Origin: Microbacterium yannicii PS01
GTDB lineage: Bacteria; Actinomycetota; Actinomycetes; Actinomycetales; Microbacteriaceae
Direction: 5' to 3'
DNA: 64,000 bases
Assembly (NCBI RefSeq): GCF_000304335.1
Contig: NZ_CAJF01000008.1
Span: 86,796 to 150,795 of the forward strand
Shown here in pieces: positions 34,441-42,377 of this stretch. Under the pieces are notes generated by a model, which saw only the letters and a program-made list of their open reading frames with translations, made no database searches and was not told the origin of the DNA. Within the stretch, counting starts at the first letter, position 1, and every line of letters starts with the position of its first letter. Made by a program: the position numbers and the translations under genes.

Positions 34441-34512
34441 TCGGCGGGTCGGTGTGGGTGCGTGTGTGCCGGATTCGGCGCTCGCGGTGGTGCGGGGTTC
34501 GAGGATGGAACC

Positions 34513-35370
34513 ATGACCGATGAGCGGATCACGTCTTTCACCCGGGCAGGCCTGCGGTTCGATGTCTCCGACACGGGACCCCTCAAGGGTGAGCTCGTGC
34601 TCCTCCTGCACGGATTCCCCGGGTCTCGGCGCACATGGGGTGAGGTCAGTTCGCTTCTGAACGCCGCGGGACTTCGAACGATCTCTTTTGACCAACGGGG
34701 GTACTCCTCGGCTGCTCGCCCGAAGCGTCGCCGCGACTACCGAGCGCGGGAGGCGACCGACGACGTGATCTCGCTCCTCGACCAGATGGGAGCGCACCAG
34801 ATTCACCTCGTCGGACACGATTGGGGAGGTTTCGTCGCGTGGCGGCTGGCGGCCGCCGCACCCGACCGCTTCACCGGCATGACGATCCTGTCCACCCCGC
34901 ACCCGCGGGCGCTGCTGCGGTCCACGTTCTCTTCGGCCCAGGCTCTGAGGTCGTCGTACATCGCCTTCTTCCAGTTGCCCGTCGTGCCCGAGATGGTGCT
35001 GCGTCGGACGTTGGATGGTCTGCTTGCCGCAACGGGTCTTCCCCGACCGTTCGCGGCGGACTATGCCTCTTTCATGAGGGCACGGGGTGCTCTTCGTGCG
35101 GCGCTGCACTGGTATCGAGGCATGTGGCTGCCAGACGGCCGAGCGAGTCGCGCGGCGCGTGGTTCGGCTCGGGTTCCGATCGTCTACCTGTGGGGCCGGC
35201 GGGACCAGGCCCTGGGCCGGCGGGCGGCACACTTCACCGGGCGCTACGTCGATGCTCCGTACCGGTTCGTCGTCCTCGACGAGAACCACTGGCTTCCTGA
35301 GCGAGTCCCTGAGCGCATCTCCGAGGAGATCGTAGCGAGCGTCCGGCGGGAGACTGCCCCGTCCGAGTAG
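34513..35370 (+). CDS. Alpha/beta hydrolase with Asp nucleophile (epoxide hydrolase-like)
   Basis: 285 residues. HGFPGSRRTWGEV (oxyanion loop), DQRGYSSAARPKRRRDY and the elbow LVGHDWGGFVAWRLA (D103) are typical of epoxide hydrolases; the late His is in ENHWLPERVPE. The ATG at 34513 has only a weak GAGG site. It lies between the antiporter operon and a convergent TetR gene whose stop is 24 bp away. It is the third Asp-nucleophile hydrolase within six kilobases. Confidence 0.87.
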   Translation: MTDERITSFTRAGLRFDVSDTGPLKGELVLLLHGFPGSRRTWGEVSSLLNAAGLRTISFDQRGYSSAARPKRRRDYRAREATDDVISLLDQMGAHQIHLVGHDWGGFVAWRLAAAAPDRFTGMTILSTPHPRALLRSTFSSAQALRSSYIAFFQLPVVPEMVLRRTLDGLLAATGLPRPFAADYASFMRARGALRAALHWYRGMWLPDGRASRAARGSARVPIVYLWGRRDQALGRRAAHFTGRYVDAPYRFVVLDENHWLPERVPERISEEIVASVRRETAPSE

Positions 35371-35394
35371 CGATCAAGGCCCCGCAGACGGGTC

Positions 35395-36033
35395 TCACCT
35401 CTCCTGGTGCTCCGCGGTGGCGTAGCGCGCGACGATCGTCTGCGCTGCCTCATCGATCGCCCGGAGCGTCTCCTCCTCGGTGATCGACCAGGTGCCGTGC
35501 ACCAGGCGTGGCCAGAAGATCGCTGACGCGATCATGCCGAGAAACTGCGTCGCGGCGACCTCGGAGTCGTCGGTGTCGCCGGAGCGTGCGGTGCTCACCT
35601 GGCGGAGGTAGCGCCGCAGCGACTGCAGGACGGGGAGCGTTCCGAAGTCGAAGGTGCGCTCGCGCAGTTCGGGGAAGCGCGGCGACTCCGCAATGATGGT
35701 CCGCATCAATCCCAGCATCTGCGGACGGACGAGCACCTCGGCGTAGGCACGGCCGAGGTGGATGAGTCCTGACAGCGAGTCGTCGCCGGGCGGGTCGACC
35801 GGTGGAGTATCGGGTGCCTTCCCAGCCGCGAGCACAGTCGCTTCGAAGAGTTCCGCCTTAGACGGGAACTGCTTGAACAGCGTCGCCCTGGAGACGCCGG
35901 CGCTCTGCGCCACCCGCGCGAGGGAGGTCCGGTCGTAGCCGATCTCGAGGAACAGCCCGGCGGCGGCGTCGAGGATCGCACCGCGGTTGCGCGCCGCGAT
36001 GGCCCGATGGTACTCGGAGGGCTCGGGCGTCAT
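35395..36033 (-). CDS. TetR/AcrR family regulator
   Basis: 212 residues. The HTH (RTSLARVAQSAGVSRATLFK then QFPSKAELFEATVL) occupies about residues 30-65. The C-terminal domain starts near LIHLGRAYAEVLVRP and resembles the TetR_C AefR-like group. It is divergent from the DHFR-like gene at 36140. Two copies of a near-perfect operator lie in the spacer, so it probably represses itself and that gene. Confidence 0.88.
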   Translation of the reverse strand: MTPEPSEYHRAIAARNRGAILDAAAGLFLEIGYDRTSLARVAQSAGVSRATLFKQFPSKAELFEATVLAAGKAPDTPPVDPPGDDSLSGLIHLGRAYAEVLVRPQMLGLMRTIIAESPRFPELRERTFDFGTLPVLQSLRRYLRQVSTARSGDTDDSEVAATQFLGMIASAIFWPRLVHGTWSITEEETLRAIDEAAQTIVARYATAEHQER

Positions 36034-36054
36034 GCGACCCAGTATCGCACGAGT

Positions 36055-36074
36055 GGTGAGTCGGTTGACTCACC
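36055..36074. promoter_or_regulatory. Palindromic TetR operator O1
   Basis: GGTGAGTCGGTTGACTCACC: 8-bp arms GGTGAGTC/GACTCACC around GGTT. It contains a -35-like TTGACT (36065-36070) reading toward the DHFR-like gene. Confidence 0.78.
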
Positions 36075-36097
36075 TCTGGGGATGGGGCACTCTTAGA

Positions 36098-36117
36098 GGT
36101 GAGACAACCGACTCACC
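36098..36117. promoter_or_regulatory. Palindromic TetR operator O2
   Basis: The minus-strand reading matches O1 in 19 of 20 positions. The 43-bp start-to-start distance is about four helical turns. Confidence 0.75.
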
Positions 36118-36139
36118 ACCCAGAGCGAAGGAGAAGACA

Positions 36140-36679
36140 ATGGCGACGATGATCCACGCGACGGTGACTCTCGACGGTTTCATGGCCGACGCCGACGGAG
36201 GCGTCGGCTGGATGTTCGGCATCCCGACTGCTCCCGAAGACGAAGAGGTTGTGGCGAACGCGATGAGCAGAATCGGTGCCGTGGTCGGCGGAGCCAACAA
36301 GGCGCAGACGGTTGAGGACGGAGAGGAGCCCTACGGTGGCGCGCTCGAGGTTCCGGTGTTCCTGATGACGCGCTCGCCGCACGAGCCGATCGAGAAGGAC
36401 GGCACGACGTACACTTTCATCGTCGATGACATCGCCCTCGCCATCGAGACCGCTCAGGAAGCCGCAGGCGACAAGTGGGTCAGCGTGCTCGGCGGCAGTG
36501 TTTCGCGACAGTGCCTTCAGCTGGGAATCGTCGACGAGATCCACCTCCACGTCGTTCCGGTGCTTCTCGGCGACGGCATCTCTCTCTTCGCCGGACTGGG
36601 GCAGCGCGTCGATCTCGAACGCCTCGAGACCTCAGCCTTCGCTGCCGAAGCCCACCTGACCTATCGGGTCCTCCGCTGA
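36140..36679 (+). CDS. Dihydrofolate reductase family (RibD C-terminal-like) protein
   Basis: 179 residues from the ATG at 36140 (AAGGAG upstream). IHATVTLDGFMADADGGVGW opens the domain; LGGSVSRQCLQLGIVDEIHL then VVPVLLGDGISLF closes it. NADPH-dependent reductase fold; the substrate is unknown. Divergently paired with a TetR gene through two operators, so it is probably induced by that regulator's ligand. Related to the protein at 759-1355. Confidence 0.87.
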   Translation: MATMIHATVTLDGFMADADGGVGWMFGIPTAPEDEEVVANAMSRIGAVVGGANKAQTVEDGEEPYGGALEVPVFLMTRSPHEPIEKDGTTYTFIVDDIALAIETAQEAAGDKWVSVLGGSVSRQCLQLGIVDEIHLHVVPVLLGDGISLFAGLGQRVDLERLETSAFAAEAHLTYRVLR

Positions 36680-36694
36680 ACCCAGCGCTCGAAA

Positions 36695-37282
36695 TCAGGG
36701 GCCGGCGGCCGGGGGAACGATCGTCCGCATGACGGTCTTGCTCTTGCCGATGTGCCGCTCGAACGTGAATCCGGCCTTCTCGAACATCGCCCGCGTCCCG
36801 TTGTGCAGGAACGAGGACGACGTCTTCTTGCCGGGGACGAGCTCGTTGGGGAACGAGACCACCTCGCCTCCGCCGGCCTTCGCGATCAGCTCCAGCGCGC
36901 CGTCCAGCGCCTCGCGCGCAACCCCCGACCGCCGGTGATCGCGGTCGACGAAGAAGCAGGTGATGCGCCACGGAGCCGGACGAGTCTCGTTCGCGTCGTA
37001 CTGCTTGCGGTGGTAGATGCCCGGCAGCTCCACGGGACTGCCGTACTCGCACCACGCGATGGCGTGATCGCCGTCGAAGACGAGTGCGGCGTGCGCGACG
37101 CCCTCCTCCACGAGGCGCCGCTTGAAGGTCGGCCCGTCGTGTTCGCTCTTGACGGTGTGCTCCGTGTCGCCGTGGAAGTACGAGCAGTAACACCCACCCC
37201 ACACTCCGTTGTGCTTCTGCGCGAGTGCGAGCCACGCCGGAAACGTCTCCGGAGTGAGCGGCTTGATGACATGCGACGTCAC
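36695..37282 (-). CDS. GNAT family N-acetyltransferase
   Basis: 195 residues with a GTG start at 37282. The acetyl-CoA motif A region CFFVDRDHRRSGVAREALDG has the R-x-x-G-V/A loop of GNAT enzymes; FLHNGTRAMFEKAGFTFE is the C-terminal motif. An N-terminal extension with GVWGGCYCSYFHGDTEH holds two cysteines, as in a known subgroup of acyltransferases of unknown substrate. It is convergent with the DHFR-like gene (15-bp gap). Confidence 0.82.
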   Translation of the reverse strand: MTSHVIKPLTPETFPAWLALAQKHNGVWGGCYCSYFHGDTEHTVKSEHDGPTFKRRLVEEGVAHAALVFDGDHAIAWCEYGSPVELPGIYHRKQYDANETRPAPWRITCFFVDRDHRRSGVAREALDGALELIAKAGGGEVVSFPNELVPGKKTSSSFLHNGTRAMFEKAGFTFERHIGKSKTVMRTIVPPAAGP

Positions 37283-37483
37283 GATCGACCCACCGCCTCT
37301 GTATCGGTCGAGGGCCTTGCGGCGACTCGGTTCTCACGCGCCGGCGCGAGGTCCGCGCGCCGTGGCGCCAGTCTGCCGATCGGTGGGAGCCCTGGCAAGA
37401 GCGCGGCGTTCGCCCCGAATCAGCGTCGCCCACGGATGGCAACCCCCTCGCGAGAACCTCGCGTTCCGATCGATGCTCGGAGC

Positions 37484-37687
37484 ATGACCGATCGAGACGA
37501 CGTGAAGCAGCCCAACGACCACCTGCCGCCGAAGGAGGAACGCGACCAGGCGGACGCCGTCGAAGAGCCGCGCTATCCCGGGCAGGACGGCGTCGAAGGC
37601 GAATCGCCGGTGAACCCCGAAACCGCCGCCGAACCCGACAGGCCCCTTCCTCACGGGGTCGACAAGATGCGGCCGTCCGGACGGTGA
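37484..37687 (+). CDS. Small acidic hydrophilic protein, unknown function
   Basis: 67 residues, very rich in Asp, Glu and Pro and almost without hydrophobics, so probably disordered (DDVKQPNDHLPPKEERDQAD). CGGAG lies close upstream of the ATG. Similar short Pro/Glu-rich proteins are often stress-linked in actinobacteria, but no function is claimed. It stands alone between the GNAT and the gene at 37838. Confidence 0.55.
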   Translation: MTDRDDVKQPNDHLPPKEERDQADAVEEPRYPGQDGVEGESPVNPETAAEPDRPLPHGVDKMRPSGR

Positions 37688-37837
37688 GCATCCGGCGAGC
37701 GCTGCCCGAGACCGCGGACGGCGCTCGCCGAGTCACGTTCCGACGCGTTCGTCAACCCCCATTGTGCTGGCGTTCCTGGCGTCGATCGTAGAGGCCCATC
37801 ACCTCGCGAAGTCGCCGCCGACCAGGAGGGAACGCCC

Positions 37838-38134
37838 ATGCGCACCCACGCACCCGCCGATCAGATCGCTTCCGCACCGCCGCAGCGCCGGCGACCCGAA
37901 CTCCTCTGGGTCGGCGAGGGCGGATGGGTCGCCTGCGATCCCGAAGCGGACGCCGACGATCCAGGACGGGTTCTGGCCTACCTCGAGTGCAAGGACTCGG
38001 TCGTCTACGTCCTCTTCGTCAGAGGACGGACGGAGGTCGTCGAGTTCGAGTCGCTGCGCGCGGCGATCGATGCCGTCGACGCGATCCTGGTGGGCGGTGT
38101 GCGCGCCAAGAAGCGGCCGATCTCGATGCGGTGA
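37838..38134 (+). CDS. Hypothetical protein
   Basis: 98 residues. AGGAGG lies nine bases before the ATG. The core LLWVGEGGWVACDPEADADD and YLECKDSVVYVLFVRGRTEV form alternating beta strands; FESLRAAIDAVDAILVG is a helix. No family recognised. The stop lies 59 bases before the leaderless start of the hydrolase-LuxR fusion. Confidence 0.65.
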   Translation: MRTHAPADQIASAPPQRRRPELLWVGEGGWVACDPEADADDPGRVLAYLECKDSVVYVLFVRGRTEVVEFESLRAAIDAVDAILVGGVRAKKRPISMR

Positions 38135-38181
38135 CGACGCCGCCGCTCAGGCGACCTGATGTGCTGGCGCCGATCTGCTCC

Positions 38182-38187
38182 TATGAT
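38182..38187 (+). promoter_or_regulatory. -10 element of a leaderless promoter for the hydrolase-LuxR fusion
   Basis: TATGAT, a near-consensus hexamer, ends exactly six bases before the GTG at 38194. This decides the start over an upstream GTG at 38131. Confidence 0.6.
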
Positions 38188-38193
38188 GTCGGC

Positions 38194-39282
38194 GTGGAGG
38201 CTCTCAGAGCCGATGTCGTCCAAGACATCCGCTTCGCGCGCTCGGCAGACGGCGTCGGGATCGCCTACGCCGTGCACGGATCCGGGCCGCCGCTGCTGAT
38301 CGACGCCTGCTGGCTGAGCCACCTGCAGTTCGACTGGGAGAGCCCCGTCTGGCGTCACTACCTCGTCGAGCTCGGCAAGATCGCGACCGTCATCCGTTAC
38401 GACGAACGGGGCCACGGGCTGTCGGACCGTGGCGTCACCGACCACAGCCTCGAGGCCCGGGTGGGCGACCTCGAAGCCGTCGTCGAGGATGCCGGACTCG
38501 ACCGGTTCGCCCTCATGGCCATGGCGCAGGGCGGCCCCATCGCGCTCGAGTACGCGGCCCGGCATCCCGAGCGCCTGACCCGGCTCGCGTTCTACGGGAG
38601 CTATGCGGGAGCGCAGGCCGGAGCGTCGAAGGAAGAGCTGGAGCTGCTCGAGGCGTTCGAGGCCCTCATCAGGGTCGGCTGGGCGCGTCCCACCTCCGAG
38701 TTTCGTCGGGTCTTCAGCAGCATGATGATCCCGGGCGGCACCGAGGAGCAGATGCGCTGGCTGGATGACCTGCAGCAGATGGCCTGCGACACCGAGACGG
38801 CGGTGATCTCACGCACGCAGCGTCAGGTGTCGGACGCCAGCTGGCGGATGCCCGAGCTCGACCTGCCGACCCTGGTGATCCACAGCCGGGGCGATCAGAT
38901 GAACGACTTCCACCACGCACGGGAGCTGGCCGCCGGCATCCGCGGCGCCCGGCTGGTCGCGCTCGACAGCAACAACCACATCGTCCTCGCCGACGAGCCG
39001 GCGTGGCCCGCGTTCATGGGCGAGATCACGCGGTTCATGGAGCCTGACCGCGAAACCGCTCTCGCCGATCCGCCCGAGGACGTCGCCGCGTTGATCTCAC
39101 TGCGAGAGCTTGACATCCTGCGGCTCGCGGCCGCCGGATACGACAACGACGCCATCGCGGCCGAGCTCTTCCTCTCTGTGCGGACCGTGGAGCGGCACCT
39201 CCAAAACGCTTACGCGAAGCTTGGGCTGAGCGGACGGACCGCCCGCACCGCCGCCGTGGGGCGCCTGCTGTCGGGCACGTAG
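38194..39282 (+). CDS. Alpha/beta-hydrolase-fold sensor fused to a LuxR DNA-binding domain
   Basis: 362 residues from the leaderless GTG. Residues 10-270 are an alpha/beta hydrolase with IRYDERGHGLSDRG, and a C-terminal HTH follows (LISLRELDILRLAAAGYDND then IAAELFLSVRTVERHLQNAY). The nucleophile elbow reads AMAQGG: where relatives have G-I-S-Q-G-G, Ser is replaced by Ala111. The late His (NNHIVLADE) remains. I infer that the domain binds a small molecule without turning it over and controls DNA binding, like other hydrolase-derived sensors. Confidence 0.82.
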   Translation: MEALRADVVQDIRFARSADGVGIAYAVHGSGPPLLIDACWLSHLQFDWESPVWRHYLVELGKIATVIRYDERGHGLSDRGVTDHSLEARVGDLEAVVEDAGLDRFALMAMAQGGPIALEYAARHPERLTRLAFYGSYAGAQAGASKEELELLEAFEALIRVGWARPTSEFRRVFSSMMIPGGTEEQMRWLDDLQQMACDTETAVISRTQRQVSDASWRMPELDLPTLVIHSRGDQMNDFHHARELAAGIRGARLVALDSNNHIVLADEPAWPAFMGEITRFMEPDRETALADPPEDVAALISLRELDILRLAAAGYDNDAIAAELFLSVRTVERHLQNAYAKLGLSGRTARTAAVGRLLSGT

Positions 39283-39402
39283 CACTACGCGTCAGCCGCC
39301 ACTCGGCCCTCCTGCGGGCGCAGGCGTTGCGCGTCGGCGCCGATGTGGCGCGGGATGGCTGCTTCCTACCGTGGTGACATCACCCACCACAGGAGGAACC
39401 AG

Positions 39403-40260
39403 ATGTCATCCTTTACCAGCACCACCGGCACGATCACGGCGACGGACGAGGACCGCACCCTCAAGGCGAAGCACGCAGCGATGTGGGCGAGCGGGGACTA
39501 TCCGGCCGTCGTCGACCGAATCGTCCACCCGCTCGGCGGCATCCTCGTCGACGCCGTCGATGTCTGCACCGGACAACGCGTGCTCGACGTGGCGGCCGGC
39601 ACCGGCACCTCGGCGATCCCGGCCGCCCGGCGCGGCGCCGAAGTGATCGCGACGGACCTCACTCCCGAGCTGCTCGCCGTCGGACGAGGCCGCGCGGAGG
39701 CGGAGGGGGTCGACCTGACGTGGCAGACCGCCGACGCCGAAGCGCTGCCGTTCGCCGACGCCGACTTCGACGTCGTTCTGTCGAGCATCGGCGTGATGTT
39801 CGCCCCGCATCACCAGCTGGCCGCAGACGAGCTCGTGCGCGTATGCCGTCCGGGCGGGACGCTCGGAGTTCTCAGCTGGACGCCGAGCGGCTTCATCGGG
39901 CAGCTCTTCGCGACGATGAAGCCCTACGCGCCGCCGCCCCCTCCCGGTGCCTCACCGGCCCCGCTGTGGGGCAGCGTCGAGCACGTCCGGGCGCTGTTCG
40001 GCGATCGGGTCGAGGAGGTCGTCGCGCGGCAGCAGACCCTGCAGGTCGCGGGATTCGCGACGGGCGCGGACCTTCGCGACTTCTTCAAGGCCACCTATGG
40101 TCCGACCATCGCCGTCTACCGGTTCATCGCCGACGACGCCGCGAAGGTCGCGAAGCTGGATGCCGAGATCGCCGCGTTGGCCGATCGGTTCTCCGACGGC
40201 GGGGTCATGCCGTGGGAGTACCTCATCGTCACCGCGAGACGTCGGGAGGAGCGACCGTGA
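39403..40260 (+). CDS. Class I SAM-dependent methyltransferase
   Basis: 285 residues from the ATG at 39403 (AGGAGG). Motif I VLDVAAGTGTSAIPAARRGA, the acidic post-I loop EVIATDLTPELLAVGRG, and motif IV ADFDVVLSSIGVMF are typical of UbiE/COQ5-like enzymes. The substrate is unknown. The stop overlaps the GTG of a 50-codon frame, and a 43-residue membrane protein follows, so the three may be one transcript ending in the hairpin at 40564. Confidence 0.87.
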   Translation: MSSFTSTTGTITATDEDRTLKAKHAAMWASGDYPAVVDRIVHPLGGILVDAVDVCTGQRVLDVAAGTGTSAIPAARRGAEVIATDLTPELLAVGRGRAEAEGVDLTWQTADAEALPFADADFDVVLSSIGVMFAPHHQLAADELVRVCRPGGTLGVLSWTPSGFIGQLFATMKPYAPPPPPGASPAPLWGSVEHVRALFGDRVEEVVARQQTLQVAGFATGADLRDFFKATYGPTIAVYRFIADDAAKVAKLDAEIAALADRFSDGGVMPWEYLIVTARRREERP

Positions 40261-40409
40261 ACCCGCTGATGATCGGCGGGCTGCTGCCCGACGGCCGCCG
40301 AACCAGTCAAGAGGCAACCGCCCGTCATGCCGCACTGGCGGCCCGTCGGCGTCCGGTGAAGACCGCCCGCCCTCGGTTCGTGGCCTGGCGCCTCGTTCCG
40401 CAGACGTGA
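40257..40409 (+). CDS. 50-residue basic small protein
   Basis: GTG start overlapping the methyltransferase stop (GTGA). The product is highly basic (RHAALAARRRPVKTARPRFV). The overlap suggests coupled translation; no other evidence. Function unknown. Confidence 0.4.
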   Translation: MNPLMIGGLLPDGRRTSQEATARHAALAARRRPVKTARPRFVAWRLVPQT

Positions 40410-40424
40410 AGGAAGCGACGCGCC

Positions 40425-40556
40425 ATGGTTCTTCTTCTCGCTCTCGTGGTCATCGCCGTCGGCGCCGCTCTCAGCGCCGTCGTCGTCACCATCCGCGACA
40501 CCCCGCGCCGGGTGCGGACGATCTGGTCGTACGACACCCGCACTCCATCCCTCTGA
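40425..40556 (+). CDS. 43-residue single-span membrane protein
   Basis: AAGGAAG lies nine bases before the ATG. One clear membrane span (VLLLALVVIAVGAALSAVVV) is followed by a short basic tail (TIRDTPRRVRTIWSYDTRT). It starts 15 bp after the 50-residue frame. Unknown function; the hydrophobic pattern and ribosome site make it credible. Confidence 0.5.
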   Translation: MVLLLALVVIAVGAALSAVVVTIRDTPRRVRTIWSYDTRTPSL

Positions 40557-40563
40557 CGATCGC

Positions 40564-40604
40564 GCAGCGAACCCTCACTCCCCGACCGGGGCAGCGGGGG
40601 TTCG
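40564..40604 (+). terminator. Long terminator hairpin after the methyltransferase set
   Basis: AGCGAACCC pairs with GGGTTCGCT over nine bases, and an inner CCCC-gac-CGGGG stem extends it. The tail TGTCGTTCGTT is T-rich. It starts eight bases after the small membrane protein. Confidence 0.7.
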
Positions 40605-40650
40605 CTGTCGTTCGTTGCCGGAAAGGGCGCGGCTCTGCCACGCTGACGGC

Positions 40651-41142
40651 ATGCCTGGCCATCGCTCGCCCCTGCTCGCCCTCCTCGTTTCGGGAGCCTT
40701 GCTGCTCACGGGCTGCGGCTCGGCGGCGGCTGCGCCGACCGCTGCGCCGACGCCCAGTGAGACCCCGCCTCCGGTGACCGCGGTGGATCTCGCCGCGGGC
40801 GAGGATCACGACGGTGTCGACGTCGAGGTCGCAGGACCCTCGCAGGTCGTCTTCCGCGAGATCACCCTTCGTCCCGGCGCCGGTACCGGCGAGCACTGCC
40901 ACGCCGGACAGCTCATCGCAGTCGTCGAGCAGGGCGCTCTGACCCACTACGCGCCGATCTACCCGACCGGCGTGCACATCTACCGCGCCGGTGACGCGAT
41001 CGTCGAGGGCGCCGGGTACCCGCATCAGGGGATCAACGAGGGTGACGAAGACGTCGTCCTTCTCGTGACGTACGTGATCGCCGAAGGTGAGCCGCTCGCC
41101 CAGACCGACCTCAGCCAGTGTGACGCGGTCGAGGCGCACTGA
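40651..41142 (+). CDS. Cupin-domain lipoprotein
   Basis: 163 residues. The signal peptide HRSPLLALLVSGALLLTGC ends in a lipobox. A Ser/Thr/Pro linker leads to a single cupin barrel with HCHAGQLIAVVEQGALTHY and a second His in GAGYPHQGINEG, suggesting a metal-binding site. Role unknown; extracytoplasmic. A weak -10-like CACGCT lies exactly six bases before the ATG. Convergent with the MaoC gene. Confidence 0.8.
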   Translation: MPGHRSPLLALLVSGALLLTGCGSAAAAPTAAPTPSETPPPVTAVDLAAGEDHDGVDVEVAGPSQVVFREITLRPGAGTGEHCHAGQLIAVVEQGALTHYAPIYPTGVHIYRAGDAIVEGAGYPHQGINEGDEDVVLLVTYVIAEGEPLAQTDLSQCDAVEAH

Positions 41143-41172
41143 CCCACCCCGGCCACAATCACGCGCCTCGTC

Positions 41173-41631
41173 TCAGGCGTCCGGAACGAAGAGCGCGACG
41201 GCGTCTGCCACGAGCGCCGGGCGCTCAGAGCCCTCGAGCTCGACCGTCGTGCGCAGCACCACACGGTGCCCCTGCGGAGTCGCGTCGACGGACGCGACCT
41301 CGGTCACCGCGCGGACGCGCGAGTCGACGACCACCGGCTGCAGGAACCTGACTCGGTCGAGGCCGTAGTTCACGACCATCGACGTTCCATCGACAGCGAG
41401 AAGACCGGCCGTGAGTCGGGGAAGCAGTGACAGAGTGAGGTAGCCGTGGGCGATGGTGGCGCCGAAGGGACCGGATGCCGCGCGCTCGGCGTCGAGGTGG
41501 ATCCACTGCCAGTCCTCGGTGGCGTCCGCGAACGCCTGGACGCGCTGCTGATCGACGGTGAACCAGTCGCCGGTGGCCGAGCGCCCGACGGCATCCGTCA
41601 GTTCAGTGGGGGAGTCGAGTGAGATGCTCAT
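41173..41631 (-). CDS. MaoC family dehydratase (hotdog fold)
   Basis: 152 residues. The hydratase motif around ATEDWQWIHLDAERA and GPFGATIAHGYLTLSL carries the D-x-x-x-x-H and catalytic-Asp/His positions of R-specific enoyl hydratases. It may hydrate an enoyl-CoA. It overlaps the SDR gene by four bases and is third in the operon ADH-SDR-MaoC. Confidence 0.88.
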   Translation of the reverse strand: MSISLDSPTELTDAVGRSATGDWFTVDQQRVQAFADATEDWQWIHLDAERAASGPFGATIAHGYLTLSLLPRLTAGLLAVDGTSMVVNYGLDRVRFLQPVVVDSRVRAVTEVASVDATPQGHRVVLRTTVELEGSERPALVADAVALFVPDA

Positions 41632-42377
41632 GCGCGCGGACCTCCCGCGACGTAGAGCACCTGGCCGGAGACGAAGCCGGCCTCTTCCGAGCAGAAGAAG
41701 GCGGCGGCGGCCGCGATGTCTTCGGGATAGCCCGCGCGCTGCACCGGGATCTCGTTCGCATTGTGGGCGATGAAGTCCTCGAAGCTGACACCGAGGCGGT
41801 CTGCTGTCGAGCGCGTCATGTCGGTCACGATGAAGCCGGGCGCGATCGCGTTCGCGGTGACCCCGTACCGGCCGAGTTCGATCGCGAGCGTCTTGGTGAA
41901 GCCCTGCATCCCCGCCTTGGCGGCGGCGTAGTTCGCCTGCCCGCGATTGCCGAGGGCCGACGTCGACGACAGGTTCACGATGCGGCCCCAGCCCTCCTTC
42001 ACCTGGTGCTCCTGCACCGCGCGCGTCATGAGGAAGGCGCCGCGCAGATGCACCGACATCACCGCATCCCAGTCCTCCTCGGTCATTTTGAAGAGCAGGT
42101 TGTCACGGATGATGCCGGCGTTGTTGACGAGGATCGTCGGCGCCCCGAGCTCTTCGGCGACACGGGCCACGGCTCGCTCGACCGACGCGGCGTCCGACAC
42201 GTTCGCGCCGACGGCAAGCGCCCGGCCCCCGGCATCCGTGATCGCGGTCACCGTGCCCGCGCACTGCGATTCGTCGAGGTCGAGCACCGCGACGGCGTGT
42301 CCGTCGGTGGCGAGGCGCTGCGCGGTGGCCGCGCCGATGCCGCGCGCGGCGCCGGTGACGATGGCGATTCTGGTCAT
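41628..42377 (-). CDS. SDR family oxidoreductase (FabG-like)
   Basis: 249 residues. TGAARGIG (cofactor), NNAGIIRDNLLFKMTEEDWD, SSTSALGNRGQANYAAAKAG (catalytic Ser, Tyr and Lys) and SGQVLYVAGGPRA identify a FabG/3-ketoacyl reductase-like SDR. NADP preference is suggested by the Asp in VLDLDE being followed by no basic residue (weak evidence toward NAD). Overlaps its neighbours by four bases on each side. It probably interconverts 3-hydroxyacyl- and 3-ketoacyl-CoA. Confidence 0.9.
   Translation of the reverse strand: MTRIAIVTGAARGIGAATAQRLATDGHAVAVLDLDESQCAGTVTAITDAGGRALAVGANVSDAASVERAVARVAEELGAPTILVNNAGIIRDNLLFKMTEEDWDAVMSVHLRGAFLMTRAVQEHQVKEGWGRIVNLSSTSALGNRGQANYAAAKAGMQGFTKTLAIELGRYGVTANAIAPGFIVTDMTRSTADRLGVSFEDFIAHNANEIPVQRAGYPEDIAAAAAFFCSEEAGFVSGQVLYVAGGPRA

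Noticed and set aside
37283..37483. Possible RNA gene in the spacer before the small acidic protein
   Set aside because: GC-rich inverted segments are present, but there is no tRNA/rRNA-like core or clear promoter-terminator pair.
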